A stretch of DNA of 64,000 nucleotides, from the NCBI GenBank assembly GCA_034638255.1, contig JAWPGT010000065.1, forward strand, positions 1 through 64,000. Reading direction: 5' to 3'. A program made the translations under genes and the position numbers. The notes under the pieces are model-generated. The model saw only the letters and a list, made by a program, of their open reading frames with translations. It did no database searches and was not told the DNA's origin. Position 1 is the first letter of the stretch; each line of letters begins with the position of its first letter. Below, piece by piece: positions 25,300 to 41,649 of this stretch. Origin of the DNA: Coprinus comatus. Lineage: Eukaryota > Basidiomycota > Agaricomycetes > Agaricales > Agaricaceae.

Positions 25300-25505
25300 G
25301 ATGTTAGTGAGTACTTGAGTACCTATGAGCACCTAAGTCTAAGCCTTGAGCGCATGTATGAGATTCACTGGCATTTAAGCGCCTATACATCAGTTCGCGT
25401 TCAAGATTAATACGATTTTTATTTTCTAACCTTCTCAATATTACCTGTATTACATAACGTCGGTAATGCTATTCAGGGATTAGTAAAGAAATCATCGATC
25501 ATCGG
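25300..25505. repeat. junction repeat preceding NLR unit B
   Basis: Sequence containing GAGTACTTGAGTACC, then TTCTAACCTTCTCAATATT and ATTCAGGGATTAGTA recurs at about 34590-34755 and 44060-44256. It marks the left border of each duplication unit. Confidence 0.8.
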
Positions 25506-25572
25506 TGAGAAACATTTATTTTAAGTATAGCCCCGTGTTGATTGCTTAAAGCACAGCATCCACACACATCTT

Positions 25573-28500
25573 AAACCGTCTTTGAGCACTCTCAGGAAGA
25601 AGAAGAAGTTCTGGGATAGAAAAGAGGAATATCCGAACATGGATTCCAAAGGTAGATATCTGCGTTCTCTGTCAATGGTGTTGGATAATAATGCAGGAGT
25701 TCCCAGATGAATATGGATTGGCAAAATCCTCTCCTACGAATTACCAGGATTCCTCTACCCACATCAAAGTGACTGGAAGTGGGAATAGTATCGCCATGGG
25801 CGTCTCTACTCGAGGTGTGTTTGCATGGCAGTATTCTTCAGAGTAGGCGTTGATAAGAAATTGGTGTCTCTAGGAGCTGATCCCCTCTCATTGCTTTTAC
25901 AACACGCAACTCCGGGTGCGGAAATTGACTCATCAGCTCGTTATCCCCCACCTAGATGCCATCCCAACACTCGTACAAGACTACAGAATGAGATACATAC
26001 CTGGGCCGAGAATTCTCAGCGGGAAAAGGCTATGCTATGGTTGTATGGTCCAGCGGGTGTAGGAAAGTCTGCCGTTTTCCAAACATTCACAGAGAAATAC
26101 CGAAAAGAGAACCCCGAGGCCGTGGTGGCAGCCTTTTTCTTGTCCAGACCAAACAACAGAAACGACCCTGAAAGCGTCTTCGTAACGTTGGCATACCAGC
26201 TGTGTATCCAATGTGAAGAATATAAACTCATCATTGGAGAACTGTTGGCCAAAGACCCATTGTTACCAACTCGGCACTTCGACGTTCAATTTCGCAAATT
26301 GATTGTCGATCCACTATCTACACTTCGCTCATCACGAGAGATGCTGATTGTCATTGATGGTCTCGATGAGTGCAAAGGAGTAGCTGCACAATGTGAAATA
26401 GTGGATCTGATTACCAAGGTTGCATCGTCAAATCCAAACCTACCTGTGCTATGGATGATCAGCAGTCGACCAGAACTTCATCTTCAAAGGTTGATCAGTC
26501 GCTCTGATGTTCAACAAGCATGCTGGAGAGAAGAATTACCAGTAGACACCGATGAGGCCAGAGAAGATACTTCAACTTACATTCGGGAGGAATTTACACG
26601 TATACGAGAGATGTATTCTGGCATGCTTGACCCGGAATGGCCAGGAGAGGATAGATTGCGTCGAATTATTTATGCATCTTCTGGGCTATTTGCATTCTCA
26701 TCCACAATCATCCGATTCATTGATGATCCCAACAGACCTCACCCTGAAAGTCATTTAAAGAAGGTCATGGATATTCTTTATCCCTCGACGGGGACCTCAG
26801 TAACTACATCAAGAAATCGAAACCCTTTACAGTTACTCGATACACTCTACATGCGGATACTCTCTGACAATGATGAAGAAATCCTTCCAACAACTCTCAA
26901 GATCCTTCATTATCTATGTCTTAGGTCTAGTCAATTTGGCGGGTGGATATCAGTCCAGGGACTGGCAAACTATCTTTCTTTGGACAAATACTCGTTTTGG
27001 AGTGCTTTAGGGAAACTACATTCTGTTTTACAAATTCCTTTTCCCCAGCGGCCGCAAAATGCACCATATGAAGAAGTGAAATTTCTCCATGCTTCTTTCC
27101 AAGACTTCCTGCGAGATCCAAGTCGGTCAGGCTCATTCTGTGTTCCTAAAGAGGAGATGACTTCGTATATTATAACCAGGGCTTCAGAAATCATCACATC
27201 TGATCTCTACTGCGTTGACAGGTCAAAATTCCAGATCCAAGCGGATACGAGATATTGGAAGGCGATCGAACTACTTTCCTGGCCTGCCGGCTCCTTTACC
27301 GAATGGCCCACAGCTTTCTGGATTCAGAACAAACTTTTGATACGTGAAATCATACAGCAAGGAATGAATGACTTAGCTATATATCTTGACGAGGAAGAGG
27401 ATAATTGGTTCTTCCGTGAAAGTTGGGAAAAGGTGCCAGTGTGATTTCAATAAATAACTTGCAAAAATGACACTAAGTCTTAACCTCTATATAGATGCGA
27501 CTGCCACCTCGAATTTTCGATAACAGTGATGGTACTGGTAGACCATACTGCAATTCTACTTGCCAAGATCCTGAAGTATTGTCCTGGTACCAGGTATGTT
27601 ATTAGATTGAAAATATACTAAACGAAAAACTGATGTTTGAAGGCCCTCCCAAAAGCTCAGACACTGGACAAGGACACGTTGTCACCACTCCACACGGATG
27701 AAGCTTCAGATTCATATATCGGATATGTTGCTAATACAAACAGGGTGTGGCAGCAGGTATGTAGAAATATGCAGATTAAGTTTATGAAATAATGAGGGTG
27801 TATAATCAAGGTGGCAGTTCAAGTGGTTAAAGTACAACCTTCAGAGATACCAGTAGGTACACAAGTTCCAACTTTTGTCGACATCCTCATGTCTCCATTT
27901 CAGATCCTAGCGAAAGTGATCCAGATATGGTCACAGTTGACTCACCCAAATGTCCATCAATTCTTGGGGTTTGTAGACTCATTTGATCAAGATGACAGCG
28001 AATTTCCCGCATTTATTGGGCAACCAATTACATGCACTCTTCATCAATATCTGAAATCCAATGTAAATCCAGACCGATTATCACTGGTGATTTGCCATAC
28101 CATATGTCTGTCTTCGTCTTGCTCATACATTCTATAACTAGATAAGGGGTATCCTTAATGGATTAGATTATCTGCACCAGAGGGAGATCTATAGTGGGGA
28201 ACTAAGGCCTGTAAGTGTTTTAGTGCATTGTCACGATTAGGTAGTAATGATTTCGAAGTCTCTTATTTTTGTTGATGAGCATGGAACACCCCTGTTGGCT
28301 CACGTTTCACAGATTCCATATAAAGGTTCTCCAATTGAAGCAAATATTGAGCTTATGAGGTATAGGTCAACTGAATTGATCTGGGGACGTGTGAATGTTC
28401 CAACGGCGGCCTGTGATGTATATTCTGCTGCACTGATTGCCCTTTACGTTTGTGTTCTCTCAATTGTTTGATTTCATTACCAGTCTCAATGTTACGTACT

Positions 28501-28793
28501 AGATAATCTCTGGCCATGAACCATACCTGATGATAAAGCCCATCACAGAAAGCGATTCCCGTAGAGTCAGGATTATGGCCATGTCCGAGCATGATTCTAG
28601 TGGTAGAGCCATGTTTGCCACAGAAAGGAATTATGAGGTTACTTCTTCACCACGCCTACAATGTGTATGGCCAATTCTTCGGGCTTGTTGGGCTTGGGGC
28701 TATATATCAAGGTTGACAGTACAAGAGATGAAAGATGTGTGGGATAATATCCCCCTGGAAATATGGCGTAATGCACAGGCTGAAGAAATTTGA
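25573..28793 (+). pseudogene. NACHT-pseudokinase gene, unit B (start codon lost)
   Basis: Paralogue of the unit A gene with the same exon plan and long open exons. The NACHT exon (about 25844-27432) retains GPAGVGKS and LIVIDGLDECKG, and the downstream exons give TQ/MRLPPRIF, ALPKAQTLDKD, VAVQVVKVQP, LTHPNVHQFLG, YSGELRP, DVYSAALIALYIISGHEP and WPILRACWAWG. The pseudokinase lacks HRD and DFG as in A. Compared with unit C, ten bases covering the ATG (ggctcaagat) are missing before the conserved first exon, so the normal N-terminus cannot start. Translation from the internal ATG at 25825 would still give an intact NACHT exon without the Gly/Asn motif. I therefore call it probably broken, not certainly dead. 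Confidence 0.75.
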
Positions 28794-29532
28794 AACTTTC
28801 GACAGGTGGACATCAAATTAACGATCATTGTACTGCCAATGGTTTTGTTGAATTTTTGAAACAGGCTGTTTTCTCGAATTTATTTCAGGATACTCTTTAT
28901 GCTCATTCGCCCTATGTCCCGTTGTTCTGGTTCGTTTATGATTTGTGCATTAAATTTGTACAGTATTGGTATTTTCGTTTTATGCAGATTTCAAATCTCA
29001 ATGACGTTGCCCAACGAACATCAAACAATCCAGCTGGTCTGGGTTCTACACCAAGTAAACAACTTTGTTGAAGACAGGGTTAGTAGTCAGAGTGCAAAGT
29101 ATATACAAACCAAGAAAGTACGTAAATCATATGTACTAGCTAGTATCTCATACACTCGACTGTCTCCACTGTTTCTGACATCTCGGTATACTGTGTCGCG
29201 AGAATAAGGAAAAAATATATAAGTTTTCATTTCTGATTTTACGAAACAAATTTGAATTTGAATTTGCATCACTTAAGTGGTAATCCTCTCCCTCCTCCGC
29301 TATAAGACATGACAAAAAACAAAAACAAGACAAAAATCAAAACAGAACTTGCCATAAACCAAAAAGAAAAAAAGAAAGACAACAACAACAGAAAACCTGA
29401 AACAAAATGGGTAAAAAAACAGTTCACTTTGAAAGCGTTAAATCAGAAAGAAAACAAACAAACAAACAAATGTTTCCATCAATGAACGGTACGTATGAGA
29501 CTGATTCCCTTTCTTTTATATACTTATATCTC

Positions 29533-31030
<1,498 letters not shown>

Positions 31031-31620
31031 CATCAAAATCCAGTGTACCAATACTCGACTACTCACGAGTCACCGTTGATTAGATTTCAACTGTGTAAAG
31101 AGGAACATACATGTAAGCATCTTGGCCAGTGCTACCTGCAGTTGTGTATTGATATAAAGGACAACAAGCTACCGGATAGAGATATACGAACCAGAAATCA
31201 AAGCGACCTTTTAGTTCCTATACTCCTCAGGAAGAGGTCACGAAAATTCCAACTCTGTAAATGTAGAGACGTCCATCGTATCGGTTTCGTCACGAGTAAA
31301 GATATCCATTTTAGATCAGATTCTCGAACTCCTTGTGCTGGGAGCCGAAGAGGTGGAAGGTGAAAATAGGAGCAAAGAAGCTTGGAGGAGGATCAAGAGC
31401 CACGGTAGATGGAATGCTCATGTTAGTGCACTAGGCGCAGATTGATCATCCAAGGCTACTTGTGAGCCCCGTAATGGACTACTTGCTTTGATATAGCGAA
31501 ATGCATGGTAAGTCGGTTGATGCGACTAGACGTGTAACAACAATGACGTTTTTTGTTTACTTATCGCGTGCACAACAAATAAGATCGTAGCGGCGCTCTC
31601 ACACAACACCAGTGATATTA

Positions 31621-32088
31621 TGTATATCGAGCTGTTTTGGGAGTTGGGACTCCCACAGGATGCTCTACCGTCCGTTCCAAACCTGGAATCCTCAGATGTA
31701 TCAAATCATCGACACATGGTAGAACAAGAGTTGTAAGTGTATCAATATGCCAGTATCCAGTGTTTACAAACATTGATATCTTTTGTGCTTCCGCGGTTTA
31801 GTATCATCATTAGCAGCTTGGCCAACTGGTGGACACCATCATCATCATCATTAGAAAGTGAAGATTGGCAACTTATTGCCACAGAACACTTGCGAGAACT
31901 CGAAATATACCAAATCGACTTAATCGCCATACGTTTCAATAATGTTGCTCTCAATCATAGGTCCGTTTTGCATCGAGCGATAGATGCCTGGGGCTTGTTT
32001 GACAACCTCGTACAAATATATCGAAATGGAAGTTCTTGTGGGTATCGCGGTGTGACCGGCCCGGTTCAGAAAATTCCATTTCGTCATT
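31621..32088 (+). CDS. small hypothetical protein, copy B
   Basis: Unrecognised. Exon 1 (31621-31731) reads MYIELFWELGLPQDALPSVP. A GTAAGT intron ends at TTTAG (about 31800), and exon 2 continues in frame as FIIISSLANWWTP to LIAIRFNNVALNHRSVLHR and the end KIPFRH. A near-identical copy lies at 41031-41493. It lies between the GMD and MSS1 relics in both units and may be a fragment of a larger gene. Confidence 0.4.
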
Positions 32089-32289
32089 GATGGGATTATT
32101 GGCTTCAATGCTTCGGCCAACGCTGCAAAGATCATGAATCTCATCCTACGAGCCACAACCAGACAAAGCCGAGGGCTACTATTCTAGAACCACTTCAATT
32201 CATCTACTGACACGAGAAGACAATATCATAACAATAGTCATACTCGAACTATTCTACCTGAAGAACTCGCAGTCACGCGTCCAGGTGCA

Positions 32290-33691
32290 CAAAAGCAAAC
32301 GATATATACTCTTACTACTCCTCCTGGAAAAGACTGTGTAGCTGTAGTACGTGTTTCTGGACCCGAGGTTTTGGAAATTTGGAGAAGAATCGTTCAACTG
32401 TATTATAATAACACGAAGAAGACGAATGTTCAATCGATACTGACTTCTTGGAAAATGAAACGAGGTATGATGGATTTATAGGCACCAAAATCGTTCACAA
32501 CAGAACCGACTCTTGAATTACATACACATTCCGGAAGGGCTTTAATAGCAACAATACTTAAAGCACTTTCATCATTACCTTTTCTATGACATGCGAAACC
32601 TGGGGAACTTGGGAAAAGAGCAATTGTGAATAGAATATTGGATTTAACTGAAGCTAAAGGACTGGCTGATCTTATTCATGTTGAAACAGAAGAAGAACTG
32701 GGAAGAATAGCTGGAAGAGGTGATTCGTGAGTTGTTGCTGTTTTCGTTTTCTATGCATGATTAGTTGACGCTAACGTTCCAGGTATTCCAAGGTGAAATT
32801 AGAAAGGGTTATGGTGACTGGGTAATACATTGTTTGGCACAGGTTGAAGTTCTGATTGATTTTGGTGAAGGTGAAAGTTTGGAAGGTGGTGTATATGAAC
32901 AAGATAAGTGTTTCAAAATTGAGATTGTAATTGCATGCATACACGCACCTGACCGTATGGACCTGACCTTTTCCTAGCTCGGGAAGAAACCAAATCCCTG
33001 CTTGCCCAAATTCAATTCTATGTTCAGAAGTAAAACTCGCCATTTTCGGACCTCCCAATGCCGGAAAAAGCAGTCTGCTAAATCACCTCGGTAAGCTATT
33101 AAATGCTTCTCTTGAATGAACAAAGTTCAATCTCACCGCATTTAATGATAGCTCAAAGAAAACCAGCCATTGTCATGAATATATTAGGGTCCAGGGACAA
33201 CTCGAGATGTTGTTCAATTAACGCTCGATGTTGGTGGCATGCTTGTTATCGTGGTAGATATATCCGGTCTCAGGGAGACTAAGGATATGATAGAAGGTAT
33301 CGTTCTTTGACTTGCTAAACGATGTGTCCTGATTATTCTGTTTAGTGTCAAAGAAGTGGATTTTTATTCTTTGACTCAGTGCTACACCATGTGTCCTAAT
33401 CATTCTGTTTTCGTGTCAAAGAAGTGGATGTTTGGTTATGCGTTCTATCGTTAGACGATGTTAATATCGACAAAAGCAACGGGTCGTCGTTTGTGTATCA
33501 ATACCTGATGCTGTTCGTCACTTTAATCAATATTCTGAACACATGCATGCTTTTCAACTCCGCGAAGGCGTCTCCACACCATCAGGGCTCTCCAATAGTA
33601 GAAATAGAGGAAGCTTGGGAGAGTTACGGGTGTTATTGATGTTGAAGATATATTCGATGCGGTGTTTAGGGGTTTTTGCATTGGGAAATGA
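32290..33691 (+). pseudogene. MSS1: MSS1/MnmE tRNA-modification GTPase relic, copy B
   Basis: Mitochondrial GTPase of the tRNA wobble-uridine modification pathway, here broken. Visible in order are N-terminal [60 protein letters not shown]-loop LAIFGPPNAGKSSLLNHL, GTTRDVVQLTLDVGG, DISGLRETKD and the diagnostic C-terminus DIFDAVFRGFCIGK ending in a stop. Frames change several times and parts of the G domain are missing. A working copy presumably exists elsewhere. Confidence 0.82.
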
Positions 33692-34600
33692 AATTAATGT
33701 CAAGCGGTTTGAAGAATGGGAATTGAAATCTGTGTTGATTATGGAACACTCCTGGACGAAGTCATGAATCACCTTTTTTTAGCATCATTACTCAACAGGG
33801 CATAATCATCAACAGTAATACGGAGGTTATCGAAACAGCCGGTGAAACTTGGGTATACGAAGATGGTATTAAATCGTTTGGGGCACTTCATTAAACATTC
33901 TCCGTGGAGACAAGGCTCAGTGGTCGGCACATTGGTTCTTTGATGAAAGATGGTGTTCATTATCTTGGATCAACTGGTAAGTTGATTCTTCGCTGTTGTT
34001 CTAGTTCTCTCCTGTCCTATCTCTTTCTCCCGTGGCCTTGTTCATATCTACACCCAAAACTACCACTCAGTGCAGTTCTGTTGTTATTAAACACTCCGTC
34101 ATGTCTACTGCAGGACTTGACAATCTTAGCTTTACGGTAATTATTCCGTAGTCTGCTCTCTGAATGCGCTTAATACTCAACTTGTATTTGAACTTGTAGC
34201 AATATGCTTAACATAAATGTCAGTGGTTGTCCAGTCAGTTAACGAGAGCTTGAGTAGAGCATCTGGTACCAAGTTGAAAGGGCATTGTAAACACGTATCT
34301 AGCATTACTTATTACTCTGATCTCCTCCATGTTATTCCGGATTAGCGCAACATCTTGTTGCCTCATTATTTTATTCACCCCCCCACCTCCCTCGGACTGA
34401 CTCCATTATGTGCGACCTCAGACCGACTGGTGAGCCACCGTCGTTCTCTCGTCGCATTGCCAGGCTCGACCACGTCGTGCTCTACCACACGACGTGGCCT
34501 CCTGCTATCCAGCACACTTACAGTGTTACTCCGAAGTAGAGAACATATATTTCCAGATATACCAGCATCTAACTACCTGAACTCGACGAGCAAGGGTTCT
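33692..34600. other. spacer between units B and C
   Basis: No gene recognised. It contains short readings only and a C/T-rich stretch (33990-34060, 34370-34480). Confidence 0.45.
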
Positions 34601-34844
34601 TGAGTACCTAGTCTAATCCGCGAACGTATGTGCATGAGTATATTAGTTCATGCTCAAGATTAATACAATATATTTTCTAACATTCTCAATATTCCGTACG
34701 TACATTAAAGTTGGTAATGATATTCAGGGATTAGTACAAGGGATTATCAATCATCGGTGAGAAACATTTAATTTAAGTATAGCCCGGAGCCCCGTGCTGA
34801 TTGCTTAAGGCACAGCATCCACACACATCTTAAACCGGCTCAAG

Positions 34845-37800
34845 ATGTCTTTGAGCACCCTCAGGAAGAAACTCTGGCGTAAAAAGGAAGGGCCTCGGAA
34901 TGTGGATTCCAATGGTACGCTTGCGGCTTCTTTGATCTCTTTCCATTGCCCCGCCAACTTGAATAGTAACGTATGAGCTTGTAGATCGATACATACTGGC
35001 ACAGTACTCTACTATCAATGTCCAGGATTCCTCTACCCACATCAATTCCGCTGGAAGTGGGAATAGTATCGCCATGGGCGTCTCTACTCGAGGTGTGTGT
35101 GTGTATGGTAGTATGCTTCAGAGTAGGCGTTGATAAGAAATTGGTGTCTCTAGGAGCTGATCCCCTCTCATTGCTTTTACAACACGCAACTCCGGGTGCG
35201 GAAATTGACTCATCAGCTCGTTATCCCCCACCTAGATGCCATCCCAACACTCGTACAAGACTACAGAATGAGATACATACCTGGGCCGAGAATTCTCAGC
35301 GGGAAAAGGCTATGCTATGGTTGTATGGTCCAGCGGGTGTAGGAAAGTCTGCCGTTTTCCAAACATTCGCAGAGAAATACCGAAAAGAGAACCCCGAGGC
35401 CGTGGTGGCAGCCTTTTTCTTGTCCAGACCAAACAACAGAAACGACCCCGAAAGCGTCTTCGTAACGTTGGCATACCAGCTGTGTATCCAATGTGAAGAA
35501 TATAAACTCGTCATTGGAGAACTGTTGGCCAAAGACCCGTTGTTACCAACTCGGCACTTTGACGTTCAATTTCACAAATTGATTGTCGAGCCGTTATCTA
35601 CGCTTCGAACAACACGTAGGCTTCTCATCCTCATCGATGGTCTTGATGAGTGCAAAGGAGAGGCTGCACAATGCGAAATAGTGGATCTGATTACCAAGGC
35701 TGCATCAAATCCAAACCTACCTGTACTATGGATGATCAGCAGTCGGCCAGAACTTCATCTTCGAACGCTAATCAATCGCTCTGATGTGGGACAAGCATGC
35801 TGGAGAGAAGAATTACCAGTAGACACCGATGAGGCCATACAAGACAATTCAACTTACATTCGGGAGGAATTTACACGTATACGAGAGACGTATTCTGGCA
35901 TGCTTGACCCGGACTGGCCAGGAGAGTATCGATTGGGTAGAATAATTGATGCATCTTCTGGGCTATTTGCATTCTCATCCACAATCATCCGATTCATTGA
36001 TGATCCCAACAGGCCCCACCCGGAAAGTCATTTAAAGAAGGTCATGGATATTCTTGATCCCTCGACGGGTACCTCAGTGACTACATCAAGAAATCGAAAC
36101 CCTTTACAGTTACTCGATACACTCTACATGCGGATACTCTCTGACAATGATGAAGACATCCTTCCAACAACTCTCAAGATTCTTCATTATCTATGTCTTA
36201 CGCCCAGCACTTGGATATCAGTCCAGGGACTGGCAAACTATCTTTCTTTGGACAAATACTCGTTTTGGAGTGCTTTAGGGAAACTACATTCTATTTTACA
36301 AATTCCTTTTCCCCAGCAGCCGCAAAATGCACCATATGAACAAGTGAACTTTCTCCATGCTTCCTTCCCAGACTTTCTGCAAGACCCAGGCCGGTCAGGC
36401 CCATTCTGTGTTCTTGAAGATCAGATGACATCGTATATTATAACCAGGGCTTCGGAAATCATCACATCTGATCTCCACTGGGTTCACCTGTCAAAATTCA
36501 ACATCCAACCGGACATGAGATTTCGGAAGGCAATCGAATTACTTTCCTGGCCTGCTGGCTCCTTTACCGAATGGCCTGCAACTTTCTGGATTCAGAACAA
36601 ACATTTGTCCATGACATCATATGGCAAGCAATGAGTGACTTACGAATGAATCTTGCAAGGAAGAGGCTGACCGGTTCTTCAGTGAAAGTTTGAAAAAGGT
36701 ACCAGTGTGATTTCAATAAATAACTTGCAAAAATGACACTAAATCTTAACCTCTATGTAGATGCAACTGCCACCCCAATTTTTGATAACAGTGATGGTAG
36801 ACCATACTATGACTCTACTTGTCAAGATCCTGAAGTATTGTCCTGGTACCTGGTATGTTATTAGATTGAAAATATACTAAACGAAAAACTGATGTTTGAA
36901 GGCCCTCCCAAAAGCTCAGGCACTGGACAAGGACACCTTGTCGCTGCTCCACACTGGATCAGGCTTCAGATTCATATATTGGATATGTTGCTAATACAAA
37001 TGAGGTGCGGCAGCAGGTATGTAGAAATATGCAGATTAAGTTTACAAAATAATGAGGGTATATAATCAAGGTGGTGGTTCGAGTGGTTAAAGTACAACCT
37101 TCAGAGATACCAGTAGGTACACAAGTTCCAACTTTTGTCGACATCCTCATGTCTCCATTTCAGATCCTAGCGAAAGTGGTCCAGATATGGTCACAGTTGA
37201 CTCACCCAAATGTCCATCAATTCTTGGGGTTTGTAGACACCATCAAACAAGATAGCAACTTGTTTCCTGCCTTTGTTGGACAATCAATTACATACACTCT
37301 TCATCAATATCTGGAGTCCAACCAAGATCTGGATGAATTATCATTGGTGAATTGGAATGTTTGTGTCTTCACTTCGTTTTATTTATATTTTATTATTTAT
37401 ATAACTAGGTCAGGGGTATCCTTAATGGGTTGGATTATCTCCACCAGATGAAGATTTATAGTGGGGAACTCAGACCAGTGAGTGTTTTAGCACATTGTCA
37501 TGATTAGGTAGTAATGATTTTGAAGTCTCTTATTTTCGTTGATGAGCATGGAACACCCCTGTTGGCTCACATTTCACAGATTCCATATAAAGGTTCTCCA
37601 AGTAAAGCAGATATTGAGCTTATGAGATATAGGGATCTTAAATTGATCTGGGGAAGTGTGAAAGTTCCAACGGCGGCCTGTGATGTATATTCTGCTGCAC
37701 TGATTGCATTTTACGTTTGTGTTCTCTCAATTGTTTGATTTCATTGCCAGTCTCAATGTTACGTACTAGATAATTTTTGGCCATGAACCATACCTGGAGA

Positions 37801-38072
37801 TAAATCCCAGCACAGACAACGATCCCCGTAATGTCAGCATTGGGGCTATGGCCAACGAGCTTGATTATAGTATTATAACCACATCTACCACAGGAGGGAA
37901 TTGCATGATTACTGGGATTACTTCTTCTCCACGCTTACAATGTGTATGGCCAATTCTTCGGGCTTGTTGGGCTTTGAGGACTATACATCAAGGTTGACAA
38001 TACCAGAGATGAAAGATGTGTGGGATAATATCCCCCTGGAAATATGGCGTAATGCACAGGTTGAAGAAATTT
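34845..38072 (+). pseudogene. NACHT-pseudokinase gene, unit C (frameshifted)
   Basis: Third paralogue. The start ATG at 34845 (MSLSTLRKKLWRKKEGP), the Gly/Asn motif (STHINSAGSGNSIAMGV) and a NACHT exon with GPAGVGKS and LILIDGLDECKG are present. Against units A and B I see at least three frame breaks: near 36600 (IQNKHLSMTSYGKQ then stop), near 36955 in the exon encoding ALPKAQALDKD, and near 37975 in the C-lobe after ACWAL. The pseudokinase segment (LTHPNVHQFLGFVD, DVYSAALIAFY) is otherwise well conserved, so inactivation is recent. Confidence 0.82.
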
Positions 38073-38826
38073 GAAACTTTCGACAGGTGGACATCAAATT
38101 AACGATCATTGTACTGCCAATGGTTTTGTTGAATTTTTGAAACAGGTTGTTTTCTCGAATTTATGTTGGGATATTGTCTGTACCCACTCGCCCTATATCC
38201 CGTTGTTCTGGTTCGTTTATGATTTGTGTATTAAATTTGTACAGTGTTGGTATTTTCGTTTTATGCAGATTTCAATTTTCAATGACGTTGCCCAATGAAC
38301 ATCAAACAATCCAGCTGTTAGTTTGGTCTGGGTTCTACACCAAGCAAACAACCTGTTGAAGACACGATTCAGAACCGAGTGAGTGCAAGGTATGTACAAA
38401 CCAAGAAAAGTACGTAAATCATATGTACTCCTTGGTATTTCATACACTCGACTCTCTCCACTGTTTCTGACATCCCAGTATACCGTATCACAAGAGTAAA
38501 GGAAAAAGAATATAATTCTTTCATTTTTGATTTTACGAAACAAATTTGAATTTGAATTTGTATCACTTAAGTGGTAATCCTCTTCCTCCGCCATGAGCCA
38601 TGACAAAAAACAAAAACAAGACGAAAACAAAAATAGAACTTGCCATAAACCAAAGAGAAAAAAGAAAGACAAAAACAACAGAAAAACTGAAACAAAATGG
38701 GTATAAAAAAACGGCTCACTTGAAAGCGTTAAAATCAGACAGAAAAAACAAACAGACAAACAAATGTTTCCATCAATGAATGGTAAGTATGAGATTGATT
38801 CCCTTTCTTTTATATACTTATATCTC

Positions 38827-40400
<1,574 letters not shown>

Positions 40401-41030
40401 TCAAAATCTAGTGTACCAATACTCAAGTACTCACGAGTCACCGTGATTAGATTTCAACTGTGTAGAGAGAAACGATCCGGTAAGAACTACCTTGACCGGT
40501 GATACCTGCAGTTGTGGGCTAGTATAAAGGACAACAAAATACCGGATAGAGAGATACCAACCAGATGTCAAAGCGACCTTTTGTTTCCTATACTCCTCAG
40601 GAAGAGGTCACGGTAACCCCAATTTCGTAAACGCAGTACCTCCATCGTATCACTTTTTCACGAACAAAATATCCTTTTCAATAAACGTGTGTTATCGAAT
40701 TCTTGAATTCCTTGTATTGTGAGCTTCGTAGAGAATGATGGGAAGGGTGGAACGAAGAGGTGGAGGGTGAAAATAGAAGCAAAGAAGCTTGAAGAGGACC
40801 GAGAGAGAGCCATGGTTGGTGAAACGTTGATGTTAGTGCACCAGACGCAGATTTGATCATCCAAGGTTACTTGTGAGCCCCGTAATGGACTGCTTGCTTT
40901 GATATAGCGAAATAGCATGGCAAGTCGGTTGATGCGAGCAGACGTGTAACGACAATGACGTTTTTGTTTACTTATCGCGTGCACAACAAATAAGATCGTA
41001 GCGGCGCTCTCGCACAGCACCAGTGATGCT

Positions 41031-41493
41031 ATGTATATCGAGCTGTTTTGGGAGTTGGGACTCCCACAGGATGCTCTACCGTCCGTTCCAAACCTGGAAT
41101 TCTCAGATGTACCAAATCATCGACACATGGTAGAAGAAGAGTTGTAAGTGTATTAATATGCCAGTATCCTGTGTTTACAAACATTGATATCTTTTGTGCT
41201 TCCGCGGTTTAGTATCACCATTAGCAGCTTGGCCAACTGGTGGACACCACCATCATCATTAGAATCTTCTTCAACAGTGAAGATTGGCAATTTATTGCCA
41301 ACTCGAAATATACCAAATCGACTTAATCGCTATACGTTTCAATAATGTTGCTCTCAATCATAGGTCCGTTTTACATCGTGCGATAGATGCCTGGGGTTTG
41401 TTTGACAACCTCGTACAAATATATCACAATGGAAGTTCTTGTGGGTATGGCGGTGTGACCGGCCTGGTTCAGAAAATTCCATTTCGTCATTGA
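41031..41493 (+). CDS. small hypothetical protein, copy C
   Basis: Copy of the gene at 31621-32088 with the same start (MYIELFWELGLPQDALPSVP), the same intron position and the same C-terminus (KIPFRH). It differs by indels in the serine-rich stretch after NWWTP and lacks part of the following helix, so it may be broken. Confidence 0.35.
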
Positions 41494-41649
41494 TGGGATT
41501 ATTGGCTTCAATGCTTCGGCCAACGCTGCAAAGATCATGAATCTCATCCTACGAGCCACAACCAGATAAAGTCGAGGGCTACTATTCTACAACCACTTTA
41601 ATTCATCTACTGACACGAGAAGACAATATCATAACAACAGCCATACTCG

